Program-made: the position numbers and the translations under genes
The notes under the pieces: generated by a model
Told to the model about the DNA's origin: nothing
What the model saw: only the letters and a program-made list of their open reading frames with translations
Database searches by the model: none
Part shown: piece after piece, positions 24,400 to 36,997 of the stretch
Position numbering within the stretch: the stretch's first letter is position 1
How the letters are laid out: the number at the start of each line of letters is the position of its first letter
Assembly (NCBI GenBank): GCA_020465985.1
Contig: JAANYP010001187.1
Coordinates: forward strand, 1-64,000
Source of the DNA: Centrapalus pauciflorus
Taxonomy: Eukaryota; Streptophyta; Magnoliopsida; Asterales; Asteraceae
Reading direction: 5' to 3'
Length of the DNA stretch: 64,000 bases

Positions 24400-27267
24400 T
24401 TTTTATATGGAAGGCCTTGAAGATACCCTGATTAGCAAGCTTGACTTTGGGGACCCTTTGTATTTGCATTCCAGTGACATTAGCAGTACCACTCTCATTA
24501 ATTTTAAACTAAAGGGAACTTAAAATTTTAAATCATGGTCCTATGCTATAGAACTGGCTCTTCAAACCAAAAAATAAAACTGGGTTTATTGATGGGTCTC
24601 TTGATCTTCCTTTGACAAATGAAACGCTTGCATGCTAAACAATGGGATAGGTGTAACGCTGTTGTTGTGTCATGGATTCTGGGTGCTATCTCTGATGACT
24701 TGTATAATGCTCAAATATTTTCCAAAACTGCTTCTGATATGTGGTTAGAATTAAAAGAAACATATGAGAAGGTTGATGGGTCTGTTATGTTTAACTTACA
24801 CCATCAAATTAATTCCCTCACACAAAATGGTTCTTTGGTGTCTGACTACTATCATAAGTTAAACTCTCTGTGGAAACAGTATGACACAATGTTAAAACTC
24901 CCTCAATGCACATGTTAAGTCTATAAAAACTTTCAAAACCACACAAATCTTTTAAAACTGATGCAGTTTTTAATGGTTCTTGATAGTGTTTACCAACCCA
25001 TTAGAAGTAATATCCAAACTAAAGACCCTTTACCGAGTATCAAAAGTGCTTTTAATATCATCTCTAGAGAGGAATCACATCGGCTATCCACCACCAGTGA
25101 TCATAAAACCAGTGGACAATCTGCCATATTTTTTTTTTCAAAGTCCACCTCTCAGCCAAGAACTGTTGCTAACACTGATTTGAAATGTAAAAAATGTTTG
25201 AGAAATGGACATACCATTGATAGATTCTTTGAAATCATTGGTTACCCTAAAACCAATAATAATTTGAAATGTACTACATGTGTGAGAACCAACCATAGTG
25301 TTGATAAATGCTTTGAGATTGTAGGTTATCCTGCCTCTTGGAAAAAGAAAACTAACAACCTTTCTCAAGGTCCCTCCTCAAATGTGAATTCTAGTACAAA
25401 TGATTAGTCAACCGTGTCTCTATCCAAGGATCAGTTGTCAAAATTGATGACCCTTCTTGATGAGAAAACCAAAACTACCACTTTTCAATCCAATATGTGT
25501 GCTAATTTCTTTAATTCAAATACTTTTACTGTTTCTGGTTCAAACTTGCTTATAGATTCTGGTGCCAATCACCATATGATACATTCTGAAAATTATGTTT
25601 TTAACATTGTTAATGTCACAAATTTAAATATCATTGTCACCCACCCTAACGACACTATTGCTAAAGTCACTAAAATTGGGGACTTACATTTAACTAATAA
25701 AGTCACTTTATATAATATCTTAGTTGTTCCCGAATATAATAGTCAACCTGCTGTCTTTATATCAGCTAGTTAAAGATAGTGGTCTTTCTGTTATTTTTGA
25801 TGAAAAATTTTCCTACATTCAAGATTGGAAAACAAATGTGACTCTCGCAACTGGTAAACAATGTGATGGTCTGTATAATTTCTACATAAATAATCAAGGT
25901 AATAGTCATCACTACAAGAAAAATGTCATTTAGTGACACATGCTTTTAGTGACACAAAAAAGTGTCACTATATCTTACTTTTGGTGACACTTATGAAAAA
26001 TAGTATGTATAGAGCAATCTTTTACCCACACTTTTTCTAAATTAGTGACACAAACACATACATTATTAGTCACTATATATCTATACACACTCTACTTTTA
26101 CCCACTCTTTTTGTTGTGTAGATAAATGATTTTGATACCTATAGTGACACTTTTTTTACAACAAAAAGAGTGGTAAAAGTGGAGTGAGTATAGATATATA
26201 GTGACTAATAATGCATGTGTTTGTGTCACTAATTTAGAAAAAGTGTGGGTAAAAGATTGCTCTATACCTACTATTTTTCGTAAGTGTCACTAAAAGTAAG
26301 ATATAGTAACACTTTTTTTTTTGTGCCACTAAAAGCATGTGTCACTAAATGACACTTTTGTTGTAGTGCATGCTACCTTTTGTGTTCCTGTAAGTAATGA
26401 ATCTACCATGATATGGCATGATCGACTTGGTCACCCATCTGATCAGGTCCTACATGCCTTGAAAGATACCTTAAAACTCTGAAAAATAGAGGTCACTCAA
26501 CCATGTGACATTTGTCATATGGCTAAACAAGTAAGAGAACCTTTCCCTTCAAGTGAACATAAGACTTAATCCTTAGGTGACCTGGTTCATCTTGATATTT
26601 GGGGTCCTTATAGAGTTACTAGTAAAGAAGGCTATAAATATTTTCTTACTATTGTTGATGATTATTCCGGAGCTGTTTGGACTTTTTTTTCTTAAGTCCA
26701 AAGAACATGTTTTTGAAAATATTGTCATCTTTTATAATCTGTTAAAAAACTCAATTTAATAAAACTGTCAAAGTTTTTAGAAGTGATAATGAGACAAAAT
26801 TTGTCAATAATCACATGAATAATTTCACCAAACATCATGGCATCATTCATCAAACTTCTTGCCCTCATACACCCCAACAAAATGGAGTGGTTGAACGAAA
26901 ACATGGACACCTTCTAAACGTGGCCATAACACTCTTATTCCAAGGAAATATACCTTTGTATCTCTGGTTTGAGTGCATTCTAACAGCTACCTATCTGATT
27001 AGCAGGATTCTCACTTCTGTTCTTAAAGGAAAAAGCCCTTATGAGATGGTGTATCAATCTAAACCAAATCTTTCTCATGTTAGAACTTTTGGTTGTCTAT
27101 GTTTTGCTAAGTTGTTAAATGTCACAAACAAATTTTAACCTCGGTCTGAAAAATGTATTCTGGTTGGTTTTTTAACTAAGAAAAGGCATACAAGTTATAT
27201 AATATTGGTAGCCAAAGTTTTGTGTTTTCAAGGGATGTCAAATTTTATGAAAATGTCTTTCCATATA
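24400..27267 (+). pseudogene. Copia-type gag-protease-integrase remnant
   Basis: Gag is recognisable (about 24619-24918, SDMWLELKETYEKVDGS). Two CX2C-type zinc-knuckle blocks follow (25180-25340, with FEIIGYP and FEIVGYP), then a protease site LLIDSGANHHM at about 25546. The GAG-pre-integrase HDRLGHPSDQVL comes after the inserted MITE, and then the integrase core (LVHLDIWGPY, FLTIVDDYSG, HTPQQNGVVERKHGHL). Stops and frameshifts occur throughout. The element ends abruptly at 27267 where a gypsy LTR begins, and no reverse transcriptase follows, so it is both interrupted and truncated. Confidence 0.85.
25910..26368. mobile_element. CACTA-type foldback MITE inside copia
   Basis: Ends are CACTACAAGAAAA and, inverted, CACTACAACAAAA. 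The direct duplication CAT lies at 25907-25909 and 26369-26371, the 3-bp target duplication of CACTA (EnSpm) elements. The two arms of about 200 bp are nearly perfect inverted repeats full of GTGACAC and GTCACTA words, so the 459-bp element folds into a long hairpin. No coding sequence. Confidence 0.92.
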
Positions 27268-27883
27268 TGTAACATCCGACACTAAATCAGGTTAGCAACT
27301 ATAACCTAATCAATGGTCATTAGTAATTAATCAAAGTGATTAACAATGTTTATAAGGAAATTCAACTCAATTAGAATCAATTTCATCGGTGCGATGAATT
27401 GGCAAATCAATTAATCCGATCGATTTGCGGTATGATGGATTAATTCAACTAAGTACATAATTAAACTATGATTAGTGACACTAATCATACACTAATACAA
27501 TTACTAAACATTAATTATGCAAGACTAAAACAATTCATTAAAACAATGCATCTGAAAGTATTTATGAATTTACAAAAAAAGGGAAATACAAGAATACATT
27601 TCTAAATACTTTTATACAAAAAAAAAAATACATGAGAAATACCCTATAGGGCCGGCCGTAGGAAGGACAAAAGGACACTTGACTTATATTTTTTTATCTC
27701 AACCTCCATAACATATCACCATCAAATCCTCCTTCACCATCCTCTTTCATTTCAAAGAAATCTTACACTAAACCTTCACATCCACCATCATTGCAAAGAT
27801 ATTTTCATCCTCTATAAATAGAGAGTTTTTCCTCTCATTTTATTCACACCAAAAACTTTCTTTCTCTCCTCTTGAAGGCCGTC

Positions 27884-27936
<53 letters not shown>

Positions 27937-28658
27937 CACACAATTTTTATTTCAAGTGTTCTTCATTTGCAAAGTGTTCTTGGTGCAATCTTTGAAGATC
28001 CAACCTTCTACTCATTTTCACTCTTCTAACACATCAAAGTAAGTAAATACTAACTCATAACATCTTATATTTATGTTTAGATAAGTCTTGCATAATATAT
28101 ATAATCACCAACAACAACAAGTTTCATAAAAACTCAAGTTTATAAATCTTTAGTTTTGTTTTTAAGTTTTTTGCTTCAAATGTGTTTATAAATACATAAA
28201 CACATCATGTAAGTGTAAATAGTATGAAAACAAGTTATATAAATGTATTTTATAACTATTTATACAAGTCTTTTTTGAATAAACAACAAGAATCACAAGT
28301 TATTTCAAGTTTATGAAATACAGAATTTCGGCAGAAATGTTGCGTCGACTTTGAAAAATCATAACTAATTCATAACTTAACGAAATGAGTTGATTCTTAT
28401 CTCAAAAGTTAGATCTATGTCTTAAATAAAAATCTAAAAGGTTTCATAATTTATTATGGAGTTTAGAACCCCCAGAGCCAACATGGGGTTTTTAACGAGC
28501 TTTTTCCCTAACCTAAACACCTCAAAAAATGACCGTTCTTGACTTTAAAAATTCTTTGTATATAGTAGTTTAATGTCTAAGAAAACCAAAGCCTAAATCG
28601 ATTTGGAGCTTGGTCAAAAACAGCCTCAAAGTAGGCCGAAAAACCTTCAAAAAGCTGG

Positions 28659-28730
<72 letters not shown>

Positions 28731-29695
28731 TGACGTTTTAAGTGGGTTTTATTTATAAACTTGTAATGTTGGGTGATTTAAGACATAAAAACCTTTATAT
28801 ATACATATTATCATATATAGGAGATTATTAAGTCCCTTATATCATTTAGGGCTCGGTTAATCACACCCGGTTCATCACCCATCAATCAATACAAACTTGC
28901 ATTTTATGCGCATATTTTGCCATCACACTCTCGGTGAGTCTTCGTAGCCCCCATTTTCACAATGTTGTTATGTTTTGGGGTTGAAATACATGCTACGTTT
29001 TCATATGAACACGGAAACTACTTCATTTCTATTATGTATTACACATGTGGTTCCATCAGCCCTCAAATCATGAACCTTTAGTAACATTTATTTGTAAGCA
29101 CGAATATATTGTGGATAGATCTATCGGGAGTCATGTCCCCCATTCGGGTTAGTCTTATCGTCTAACGGTGGAATGCATATATATTTAACATTACGGTATT
29201 ACGTATGAGAATACTGCACAGGGCAAACTCATAATTAAGTTTCGGTTGCATGATGGTTTTTATGTAATACATAACATGGAATTATGATTTTATAAATTCA
29301 AACTCAACTGTTGATGTCCATACAAGTCATATTTACGTGTAAACCTATGAGCTCACCAACAATTTTGTTGACGTATTTTAGCGTGTATTTTTAGGAAATT
29401 AAGGCAAGTGCATCACATCGGAAGTATTTCATGACTTTCGTACTTTTGGAGTCGCATTAGTTTTCAAACCAATCGGAGATTTATTTGCATTATTTCGGTT
29501 AATGAAATTATGTATTTAAATCTCTGTATCTTGCGAACTACTCTTTATCATTTTCGGGCTATGTAAAACATTTCTATACTTTGAAGTTATATCGATGTAT
29601 TTTGAAAACTTCCATATAGTGGTCGTTCGTTATGATTATGGTTACGCTTCCGCGACGTCACGCTTCGTTGCCAACCGGGGTAACGGGGTGTGACA
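27268..29695 (+). mobile_element. 2.4-kb LTR of a plus-strand gypsy-type element
   Basis: Starts TGTAACATCCGACAC, ends GGGGTGTGACA, followed at 29699 by a perfect TGGTATCAGAGC primer site. It contains TATAAATA at 27813-27820, a CT-rich start region, (AC)n at 27885-27934 and (TA)n at 28661-28726. The far LTR is not found intact; a 120-bp piece of a related LTR lies at 36877-36997. Confidence 0.82.
27812..27821 (+). promoter_or_regulatory. TATA box of the gypsy LTR
   Basis: CTATAAATAG followed about 30 bases later by CT-rich sequence, the usual arrangement of a plant LTR promoter and transcript start. Confidence 0.6.
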
Positions 29696-29698
29696 GAT

Positions 29699-29710
29699 TG
29701 GTATCAGAGC
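29699..29710 (+). other. tRNA-Met primer binding site
   Basis: TGGTATCAGAGC three bases after the LTR end; used to prime reverse transcription. Confidence 0.9.
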
Positions 29711-29812
29711 CATAGTTATAGTGAACTAGGTTGCATTAGTACCCTAGACTATAACTGCACCTAAGTTTTACTGATTTTTGAAAATATTTTGTAACTAACT
29801 AAAAGACTATAA

Positions 29813-30544
29813 ATGGACCTTGATAACAACATCATGTCAAACCAAGTTGTAATCATTTTGTCTGACTCGGAAGAGGAGCATACTCCCACCAGCCGATACA
29901 ACCCGGAGGTGTTCACCGAGGAGAACCCAACTAAGGAGGAAGACCCCTTGGAAGATGAAGAACCCATGGAAGAATCAGACGAGGAGGAACCCATGGAAGA
30001 AGACAAAACCGGAGAGGATCCACCACCCCCGGTGATCCCCTCCTACACCCCATATCACCCCGAGGTTCCGTCGTTCAAAACGTACCGTCCCCACCCCAAC
30101 AGTCCACGGATGCTGTTTACACACCGGAAGAGGGTGATCATACCGAGACGGGAGACCATTCAAATCCCGGCACCACAGCGAAGCTCACCACCACAGCGGA
30201 GACGGACAAACGCCCGTAGATGGGGCTGGATGCCCGAGACCCTCCAAGAGTGGAGGCGGGAGGAGGGAATCCCCTCCCAATTTGAGATCGGAGGACCATC
30301 CTCCGCACCGACCCCATCGCTCACTCAAGAGCCAGCCGATCAGACCATACCTATTTTGGTAGCAAGGTCTTCACGGCACGACCTCCAAATTCGGTTGCTT
30401 AACCAAGATATTGGAGAGATGACTGCTCGTATAGAGCGGGAGGAGTTGCAAAACTCCAACCTATACTGGGTCAACCAGCACGCCCTCACTGTTCAACAGG
30501 ACGGGCTGGTGCGAGAGGAGTTGCAAAACTCCAACCTATACAGG
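29813..30544 (+). CDS. Retroelement ORF between primer site and gag (truncated)
   Basis: Starts MDLDNNIMSNQ 103 bases after the primer site. The first ~80 residues are acidic and Pro-rich, then comes a basic, Arg-rich block (KRVIIPRRETIQIPAPQR, QRRRTNARRWGWMPETLQ). A helical stretch with the repeat EELQNSNLYW follows. The frame runs on to 30610, but from 30545 it reads into an inserted minus-strand LTR that supplies the last 21 codons. The copy at 34174-34647 shows that the original would stop just past the insertion (LYWV, then stop). No enzymatic motif seen. It could be an N-terminal gag-like or accessory protein; function unknown. Confidence 0.6.
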
Positions 30545-31555
30545 TGTGAAGACCACGGTAGTCACGAGTCTAGGTCCCACATCATGCAATACGATATCAA
30601 TCATAACTAAGATAGAGTAATTAAGTTACGGAATTATAAATTACAAGTACAAAATGATAGGATAAGTTTAATACAGATTACAGTTTTCAAATTAAACTTA
30701 TAAAGGGCACAAGTCTAATCTAATTCATGTCATCATATAATTAAGATAAATCTACCCAGACCACCATATTATCATCCTCCAATTAGTACCAAAAGCGTTT
30801 CATGGAGTCGGATGATGTTCAAGCCACGCTCACGCTTAAATCGTGGGGATCAGCCACATACTGGGCTAGCTACCAGTAAATCAACATGGCGGAACATCGG
30901 AGGGTCATTACCAAGTTCAATAGAACTGGTGAATTAGCAAGGTCTAGAACAATAGACCGACAAGGCTAATCAAGCTGAATCAATATGTCAAAAGTATGAG
31001 CAATAATGAAGCATACGTAATCAAAGTCATGATAGCAGTAAACTCATACAATATCTGAAATGAATAATAAATCTCAAAGTCATATGAAGTGATAAGTCAA
31101 ATAGCTATCATGATCCACTGGGCAACACCGAATCATAGTGTGCACATGTCTCATTCCAGCTGATAATATGAATGTCAAATTAAACTAACATCAACAATAT
31201 GTCTCAACCGGAAATCTAGCATGTTAAATCTGAATATCCATAACTCACAGTTTGGAGTCTTTATCAAGCAGATGTAAAATCCACCACCCGAGTTATCTCT
31301 GGATTTTATCTTTAAATCTTTTGTCAATCTGTTTTTCTGTCAATTCTTTTCAAATCTTTGACCTGCTTTTAAATCTTTAATTCAATGTTCAGAATTTCAC
31401 TGAACCTGTCCAAAGTCATATCATATCATATCAATCATTAGCTTTTTGTTTTAAATCCTTATTTTATCTGATTCTGATACTGACAATTCATCAATCTTTC
31501 TTTTGTTCATATTCTTTGTTTCATTAAATTCTCAAAAGATCAGTATATATATATT

Positions 31556-31640
<85 letters not shown>

Positions 31641-32464
31641 ACTTCGAATCATGTATATATATAATAAATTCGAATTTATGCACCTAAAATCGAATTCATG
31701 GCTTCTATCATTTGACTCATTAAATTCGAATCCCACATTTCGAATTTAGTGTCCAACTCATACCTTTAATTGTCAAATTCGAATCTATATTTCGAATTTA
31801 ATTAAATTTCGGATTTGTTCTATGTATTTCGAATTTGTTCTTGGCATCTCGAATTTGTTCATATTTTACAGCTTTAAATCATGAATTTCTAAAGCATAAA
31901 TCACAAATATGATAAATATTAAGCCTAGGTTCGTTTATATTATACATAATCTAGTTAAAACTCGGGCTAAATTAACTTTATTCACACAAAATAATCAAAT
32001 TCGAATTTATTCTTAAATCTGAAAATATAAAAGCTAAAAGAGTCGATTTTTACCTTAAATTTGCGTTGATTGTTTGTTGATTAGTAATTGTAACTCTGTC
32101 CTTGCTTCAATCTTCGAACTTGTTGCAAATTATGGTAAATTTTTGAGAGTTTTTAGAGAGAGAGTAGAGAGAGAGAGTGTGTGTGTAGAGAGAGAGAGAG
32201 AGAGTAAAGTGATTAATGAATAATAAATCTCGTTTATATACTTCATCTAGTTATATTTGCTACTTAACCCACTTTCATTTTTGTATATTATATCTCTTTT
32301 ATTTAATTATCTTTAATAATTTATTAATTCATAATATAAATATTTATATAATTTAATTAAATATTTCATAACTTAATTAAATTATAATTCAAATAATGTA
32401 ATAATATTACATTATCGGTTCAAATACTGAATTTTAAGACTAGATCAAAAGTTAGGTTGTTACA
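30545..32464 (-). mobile_element. Gypsy LTR, copy 1 (minus strand)
   Basis: On the minus strand it starts TGTAACAACCTAAC at 32464 and ends GGTCTTCACA at 30545. Closely similar to 34648-36728 but lacks about 240 bp present there (34916-35150). Contains (TA)n at 31558-31636 and an array of TTCGAA motifs. Adjoins the element's internal 3' end at 32465. Confidence 0.8.
31640..31865. repeat. TTCGAA-centred motif array in LTR copy 1
   Basis: About eight to ten copies of AATTCGAATT-like words (TTTCGAATTTAG, AATTCGAATCC, CTCGAATTTG) separated by 10-20 bases. The related array in LTR copy 2 is at 35945-36125. Confidence 0.75.
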
Positions 32465-34173
32465 GAATGGGCTCCACCACGTACAAACTTCGTCCCCGAA
32501 GTTAGCTATGTTCGAACAGACTGGGATATGTTGCTTTCATGACATCTCTGGATTCCCAAGACTGATGCGAACCTTTATGGTGTTTCCACTGGACGAGCAC
32601 CATCTGTATCTCTTTGTTTCTAAGCTTCTTGGTCTTCTAGTCCAGAATACGTTCTGGCTCTTCAACCACTCGAAGCTTCTCATCAATCTGCAAGTTAACA
32701 TGTGGTATTTGAACTTCTCTTTTGTCTGCTAAGCTCTTTCTCAGATGACTGACATGGAATACATGATGTATTCCAGATAAGTCCGCTGGCAGTTCAAGAC
32801 GATAAGATTGATTTCCTATCTTTTCAACAATCTTGAACGGACCGATGAATCTCGGAGCTAGCTTGTTTCTTTTGCTTCCTCGGCTGTTATTTGAAAAGCT
32901 CGAGTCCTTGCGGTCGGAGTAGCAGCTGAACTCTTCATCGTAGATCCTCCAGCTGATGATTGTGTCTGAACTCGTTGCCCGCTGCGACACTGATACATGA
33001 AGTGTCCTCGTTTCCCACATTTCGCACATCCGAGTCCTCGCTGTGGACAATCTTCGCTACTGTGACCAATTCTGTTGCAAGCAAAGCATGTGACATCATC
33101 CGGATTACACAATCCCATGTGTGACTTTCTGCATCTTTTACAAAATCGGGGTTCGTTCGTAAGCGAGTAAGCTTGAGCTTTCGGTTGAGATTGCTGAGAT
33201 TGCTGGGACTGAGATTTGTTTGGCCTGAAGAATCTACCGAATCTCTACTTCTTCGGAGGAGAAGGACATGTCGGATTTGCTGATGGAGCATAGAGCTGAT
33301 CGCCATACTCTAGGTATCCTCTCTCGATCTGTCTGGCCGCTTCCACCATTTCTAGATAACTCTTGTATTTTATCGCACTCATCGGATGTCGGTATCTCGG
33401 GTTGAGTCCTCCACGGAATCTATTCATATTCCTTTCTTCAGTAGCTACTTGATACGAGGAGTAGCCGCATAGTCTTGAGAATTCATGCTCATATTCGTCA
33501 ACAGTTTTGGTTCCCCGAGTCAGCTGCATCAGTTGAACCTCCATCTTATCTTGTTGGTCGATCGGACAATATTTTGCGTTGAACATATCTAGGAACTGGT
33601 TCCACTCTAAAGTCTGTATAACTTCTTCGCCATAGATACTTCTCTGGGTCTTCCACCATGCACGAGTAGCTCCAACAAATAATGCAGACGCATAACTCAC
33701 CTTCTTTGAATCTAAGCAGTCAGAGATTCTGAAAATCTCTTCAGTATGACTGATCCAATCCATCGCCTGAATTGGATTTACTGTACCCTCAAAGTTCATG
33801 GCACCACTAGCTTAGAAATCTTTGAACTTACAGCCTTTAGGCTGCTCAATTTGGGTTTCAGGATTCGAGTTATCAGAATCAGTTTCATCATTCTGGACTT
33901 GTTTATCTTTTCTCTTATTCTTTTTATCATCACGTCTCTTAGCTTCGGCCTCATCTCTGGCCTGAAACTCTTCTTGCATAATCTTATTTTGTTGTTCAGA
34001 GTGTTGGGCTAATAGCTGTTGCATCATTTCAAACATTTGCTGGGGAGTCATGTTGTTGGGAATGTCTCCTGATCCTGACATCTTTACTGAAAATTAAAAT
34101 CATTTAACTATCAGTTTATAGACTTAGATCTATGTACCCTTTTTCCAAACCTAAAAGTCCGCACATCCTATCT
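32465..34173 (-). pseudogene. Pol-deleted gypsy (chromovirus-type) internal region
   Basis: Minus strand. Gag runs from ATG at 34081 (NNMTPQQMFEMMQQLL), with an in-frame stop at about 33812 and continuation from 33799. Zinc knuckles follow (CFACNRIGHSSEDC, CAKCGKRGHFMYQC) up to ITAEEAK near 32880. The sequence then jumps directly to the integrase C-terminus and chromodomain linker (RFIGPFKIVEKIGNQSY, VFHVSHLRKSL). Protease, reverse transcriptase, RNase H and the integrase core are all gone. The 5' end is cut near 34173 and lacks the primer site, joining a duplicated plus-strand ORF piece. Confidence 0.82.
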
Positions 34174-34647
34174 CAGTTCAAACCGTATCGTCCCCTCCCC
34201 AACAGTCCACGGATGCTGTTTACACCCCAGAAGAGGGTGATCATACCGAGACGGGAGACCATTCAAATCCCGGCACCACAGCGAAGCTCACCACCACAGC
34301 GGAGACGGACAAACGCCCGTAGATGGGGCTGGATGCCCGAGACCCTCCAAGAGTGGAGGCGGGAGGAGGGAATCCCCAACCAATTTGAGATCGGAGGACC
34401 ATCCTCCGCACCGACCCCATCGCTCACTCAAGAGCCAGCCGATCAGACCATACCTCTTTTGGTAGCAAGGTCTTCACGGCACGACCTCCAAATTCGGTTG
34501 CTTAACCAAGATATCGGAGAGATGACTGCTCGTATAGAGCGGGAGGAGTTGCAAAACTCCAACCTATATTGGGTCAACCAGCACGCCCTCACTGTTCAAC
34601 AAGACGGGCTGGTGCGGGAGGAGTTGCAAAACTCCAACCTATACTGG
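34174..34647 (+). pseudogene. Second copy of the pre-gag retroelement ORF (fragment)
   Basis: Near-identical to 30070-30544. It begins inside the ORF at YRPLPNSPRMLF and ends at LYW against a minus-strand LTR. The N-terminal acidic part is missing. Confidence 0.8.
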
Positions 34648-35840
34648 TGTGAAGACCACCCCTTACGGGGCGGTAGTCACGAGTCTAGGTCCCACATCAT
34701 GCAATACGATATCAATCATAACTAAGATAGAGTAATTAAGTTACGGAATTATAAATTACAAGTACAAAATGATAGGATAAGTTTAATACAGATTACAGTT
34801 TTCAAATTAAACTTATAAATGGCACAAGTCTAATCTAATTCATGTCATCATATAATCAAGATAAATCTACCCAGACCACCATATTATCATCCTCCAATTA
34901 GTACCAAAAGAGTTTGCTGAGTAGAGGTCTATGAAAACTTCTGTCTTGATCTTGTAAGACCTAAGAACTAGGTCCGGCAGGTGACTTTCCTTTATCTTTT
35001 CCTGTAAAAATGTAAGGTAGCAACTGTAAGCAATGCTTAGTGAGTAAATAGATTTTCAAATTAACTTGCATTATCAAGCGGATCATAAATTCTAGCGTGA
35101 TATGTCTTGACTGCCGCTACAGCCACTCATGATTGAGACATAGTAGTCATGGAGTCGGATGATGTTCAAGCCACGCTCACGCTTAAATCGTGGGGATCAG
35201 CCACATACTGGGCTAGCTACCAGTAAATCAACATGGCGGAACATCGGAGGGTCATTACCAAGTTCAATATAACTGGTGAATTAGCAAGGTCTAGAACAAT
35301 AGACCGACAAGGCTAATCAAGCTGAATCAACATGTCAAAAGTATGAGAAATAATGAAGCATACGTAATCAAAGTCATGATAGCAGTAAACTCATACAATA
35401 TCTGAAATGAATAATAAATCTCAAAGTCATATGAAGTGATAAGTCAAATAGCTATCATGATCCACTGGGCAACACCGAACCATATTGTGCACAGGTCTCA
35501 TTCCAGCTGATAATATGAATGTCAAATTAATCTAACATCAACAATATGTCTCAACCGGAAATCTAGCATGTTAAATCTGAATATCTATAACTCACAGTTT
35601 GGAGTCTTTATCAAGCAGATGTAAAATCCACCACCTGAGTTATCTCAGGATTTTATCTTTAAATCTTTTGTCAATCTGTTTTTCTGCCAATTCTTTTCAA
35701 ATCTTTGACCTGCTTTTAAATCTTTAGTTTAAATCCTTATTTTATCTGATTCTGATACTGACAATTCATCAATCTTTCTTTTGTTCATATTCTTTGTTTC
35801 ATTAAATTCTCAAAAGATCAGTATATATATTAATATATAT

Positions 35841-35887
<47 letters not shown>

Positions 35888-36728
35888 CATTTTGCTAATT
35901 ATTTTGGTTAATTTATGCGTTGTCCATGTCTTTTATTCAATATATTCGAATTTAGGGAGGGGGGTTTGAATTTATGTAATAATTTCGAACATATATGACC
36001 AAATTCGAAATCCTGGCTTCGAACATAGTGCTAAATTCGAATCATAATCTCGAACTTAGGGTCAAATTCGAACCTAAGGTTCGAATTTAGCTAAAATCGA
36101 GTTTGTTCTTGACATCTCGAATTTGTTCATAATTTACAACCTTAAATCATGAATTTCTAAGGCATAAATCACAAATATGATAAATATTAAGCCTAGGTTC
36201 GTTTATATTATACATAATCTAGTTATAACTCGGGCTAAATTAACTTTATTCACAAAAAATAATCAAATTCGAATTTATTCTTAAATCTGAAAATATAAAA
36301 GCTAAAAGAGTCGATTTTTACCTTGAATTTGCGTTGATTGTTTGTTGATTAGTAATTGTAACTCTGTCCTTGCTTCAATCTTCGAATTTATTGTAAATTA
36401 TGGTGAATTTTTTAGAGTTTTTAGAGAGAGAGTAGAGAGAGAGAGTGTGTGTAGAGAGAGAGAGAGAGTAAAGTGATTAATGAATAATAAATCTCGTTTA
36501 TATACTTCATCTAGTTATATTTGCTACTTAACCCACTTTCATTTTTGTATATTATATCTCTTTTATTTAATTATCTTTAATAATTTATTAATTCATAATA
36601 TAAATATTTATATAATTTAATTAAATATTTCATAACTTAATTAAATTATAATTCAAATAATGTAATAATATTACATTATCGGTTCAAATACTGAATTTTA
36701 AGACTAGATCAAAAGTTAGGTTGTTACA
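34648..36728 (-). mobile_element. Gypsy LTR, copy 2 (solo-LTR-like, minus strand)
   Basis: TG...CA ends (minus: TGTAACAACC to GGTCTTCACA), 2081 bp, flanked by a perfect ACTGG duplication at 34643-34647 and 36729-36733. The sequence on both sides belongs to the plus-strand element ORF, with no gypsy internal region directly attached, so it behaves as a solo LTR. Contains (TA)n at 35842-35884 and the TTCGAA array at 35945-36125. Confidence 0.85.
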
Positions 36729-36733
36729 ACTGG

Positions 36734-36997
36734 GTCTGAAAATTTTCGGGTAATAACCCACCCCAATGTAAGAAATTATGAATGATTAATGAAAATTGCA
36801 AGTTATTTATGAATCTGTGTTTGATGATTAGAGAGCTGTGCCCTAAGAAAAAAATTTAAATCTTCAAGACTCAACTTCTAACGGTGGAATGCATATATAT
36901 TTAACATTACGGTATTACGTATGGGAATACTGCACAGAGCAAACTCATAATTAAGTTTCAGTTGAATGATGGTTTTTATGTAATACATAACATGGTG
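36734..36997 (+). mobile_element. Fragments of the plus-strand gypsy element
   Basis: 36734-36876 continues the plus-strand element internal region; its AGAGCTGTGCCCTAAG part also occurs at 50571-50600. From 36877 it jumps to about 120 bp that match the LTR at 29163-29280 (TAACGGTGGAATGC, AATACATAACATGG), then to minus-strand gypsy pol at 36998. Two rearrangement junctions therefore lie within 260 bp. Confidence 0.75.
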
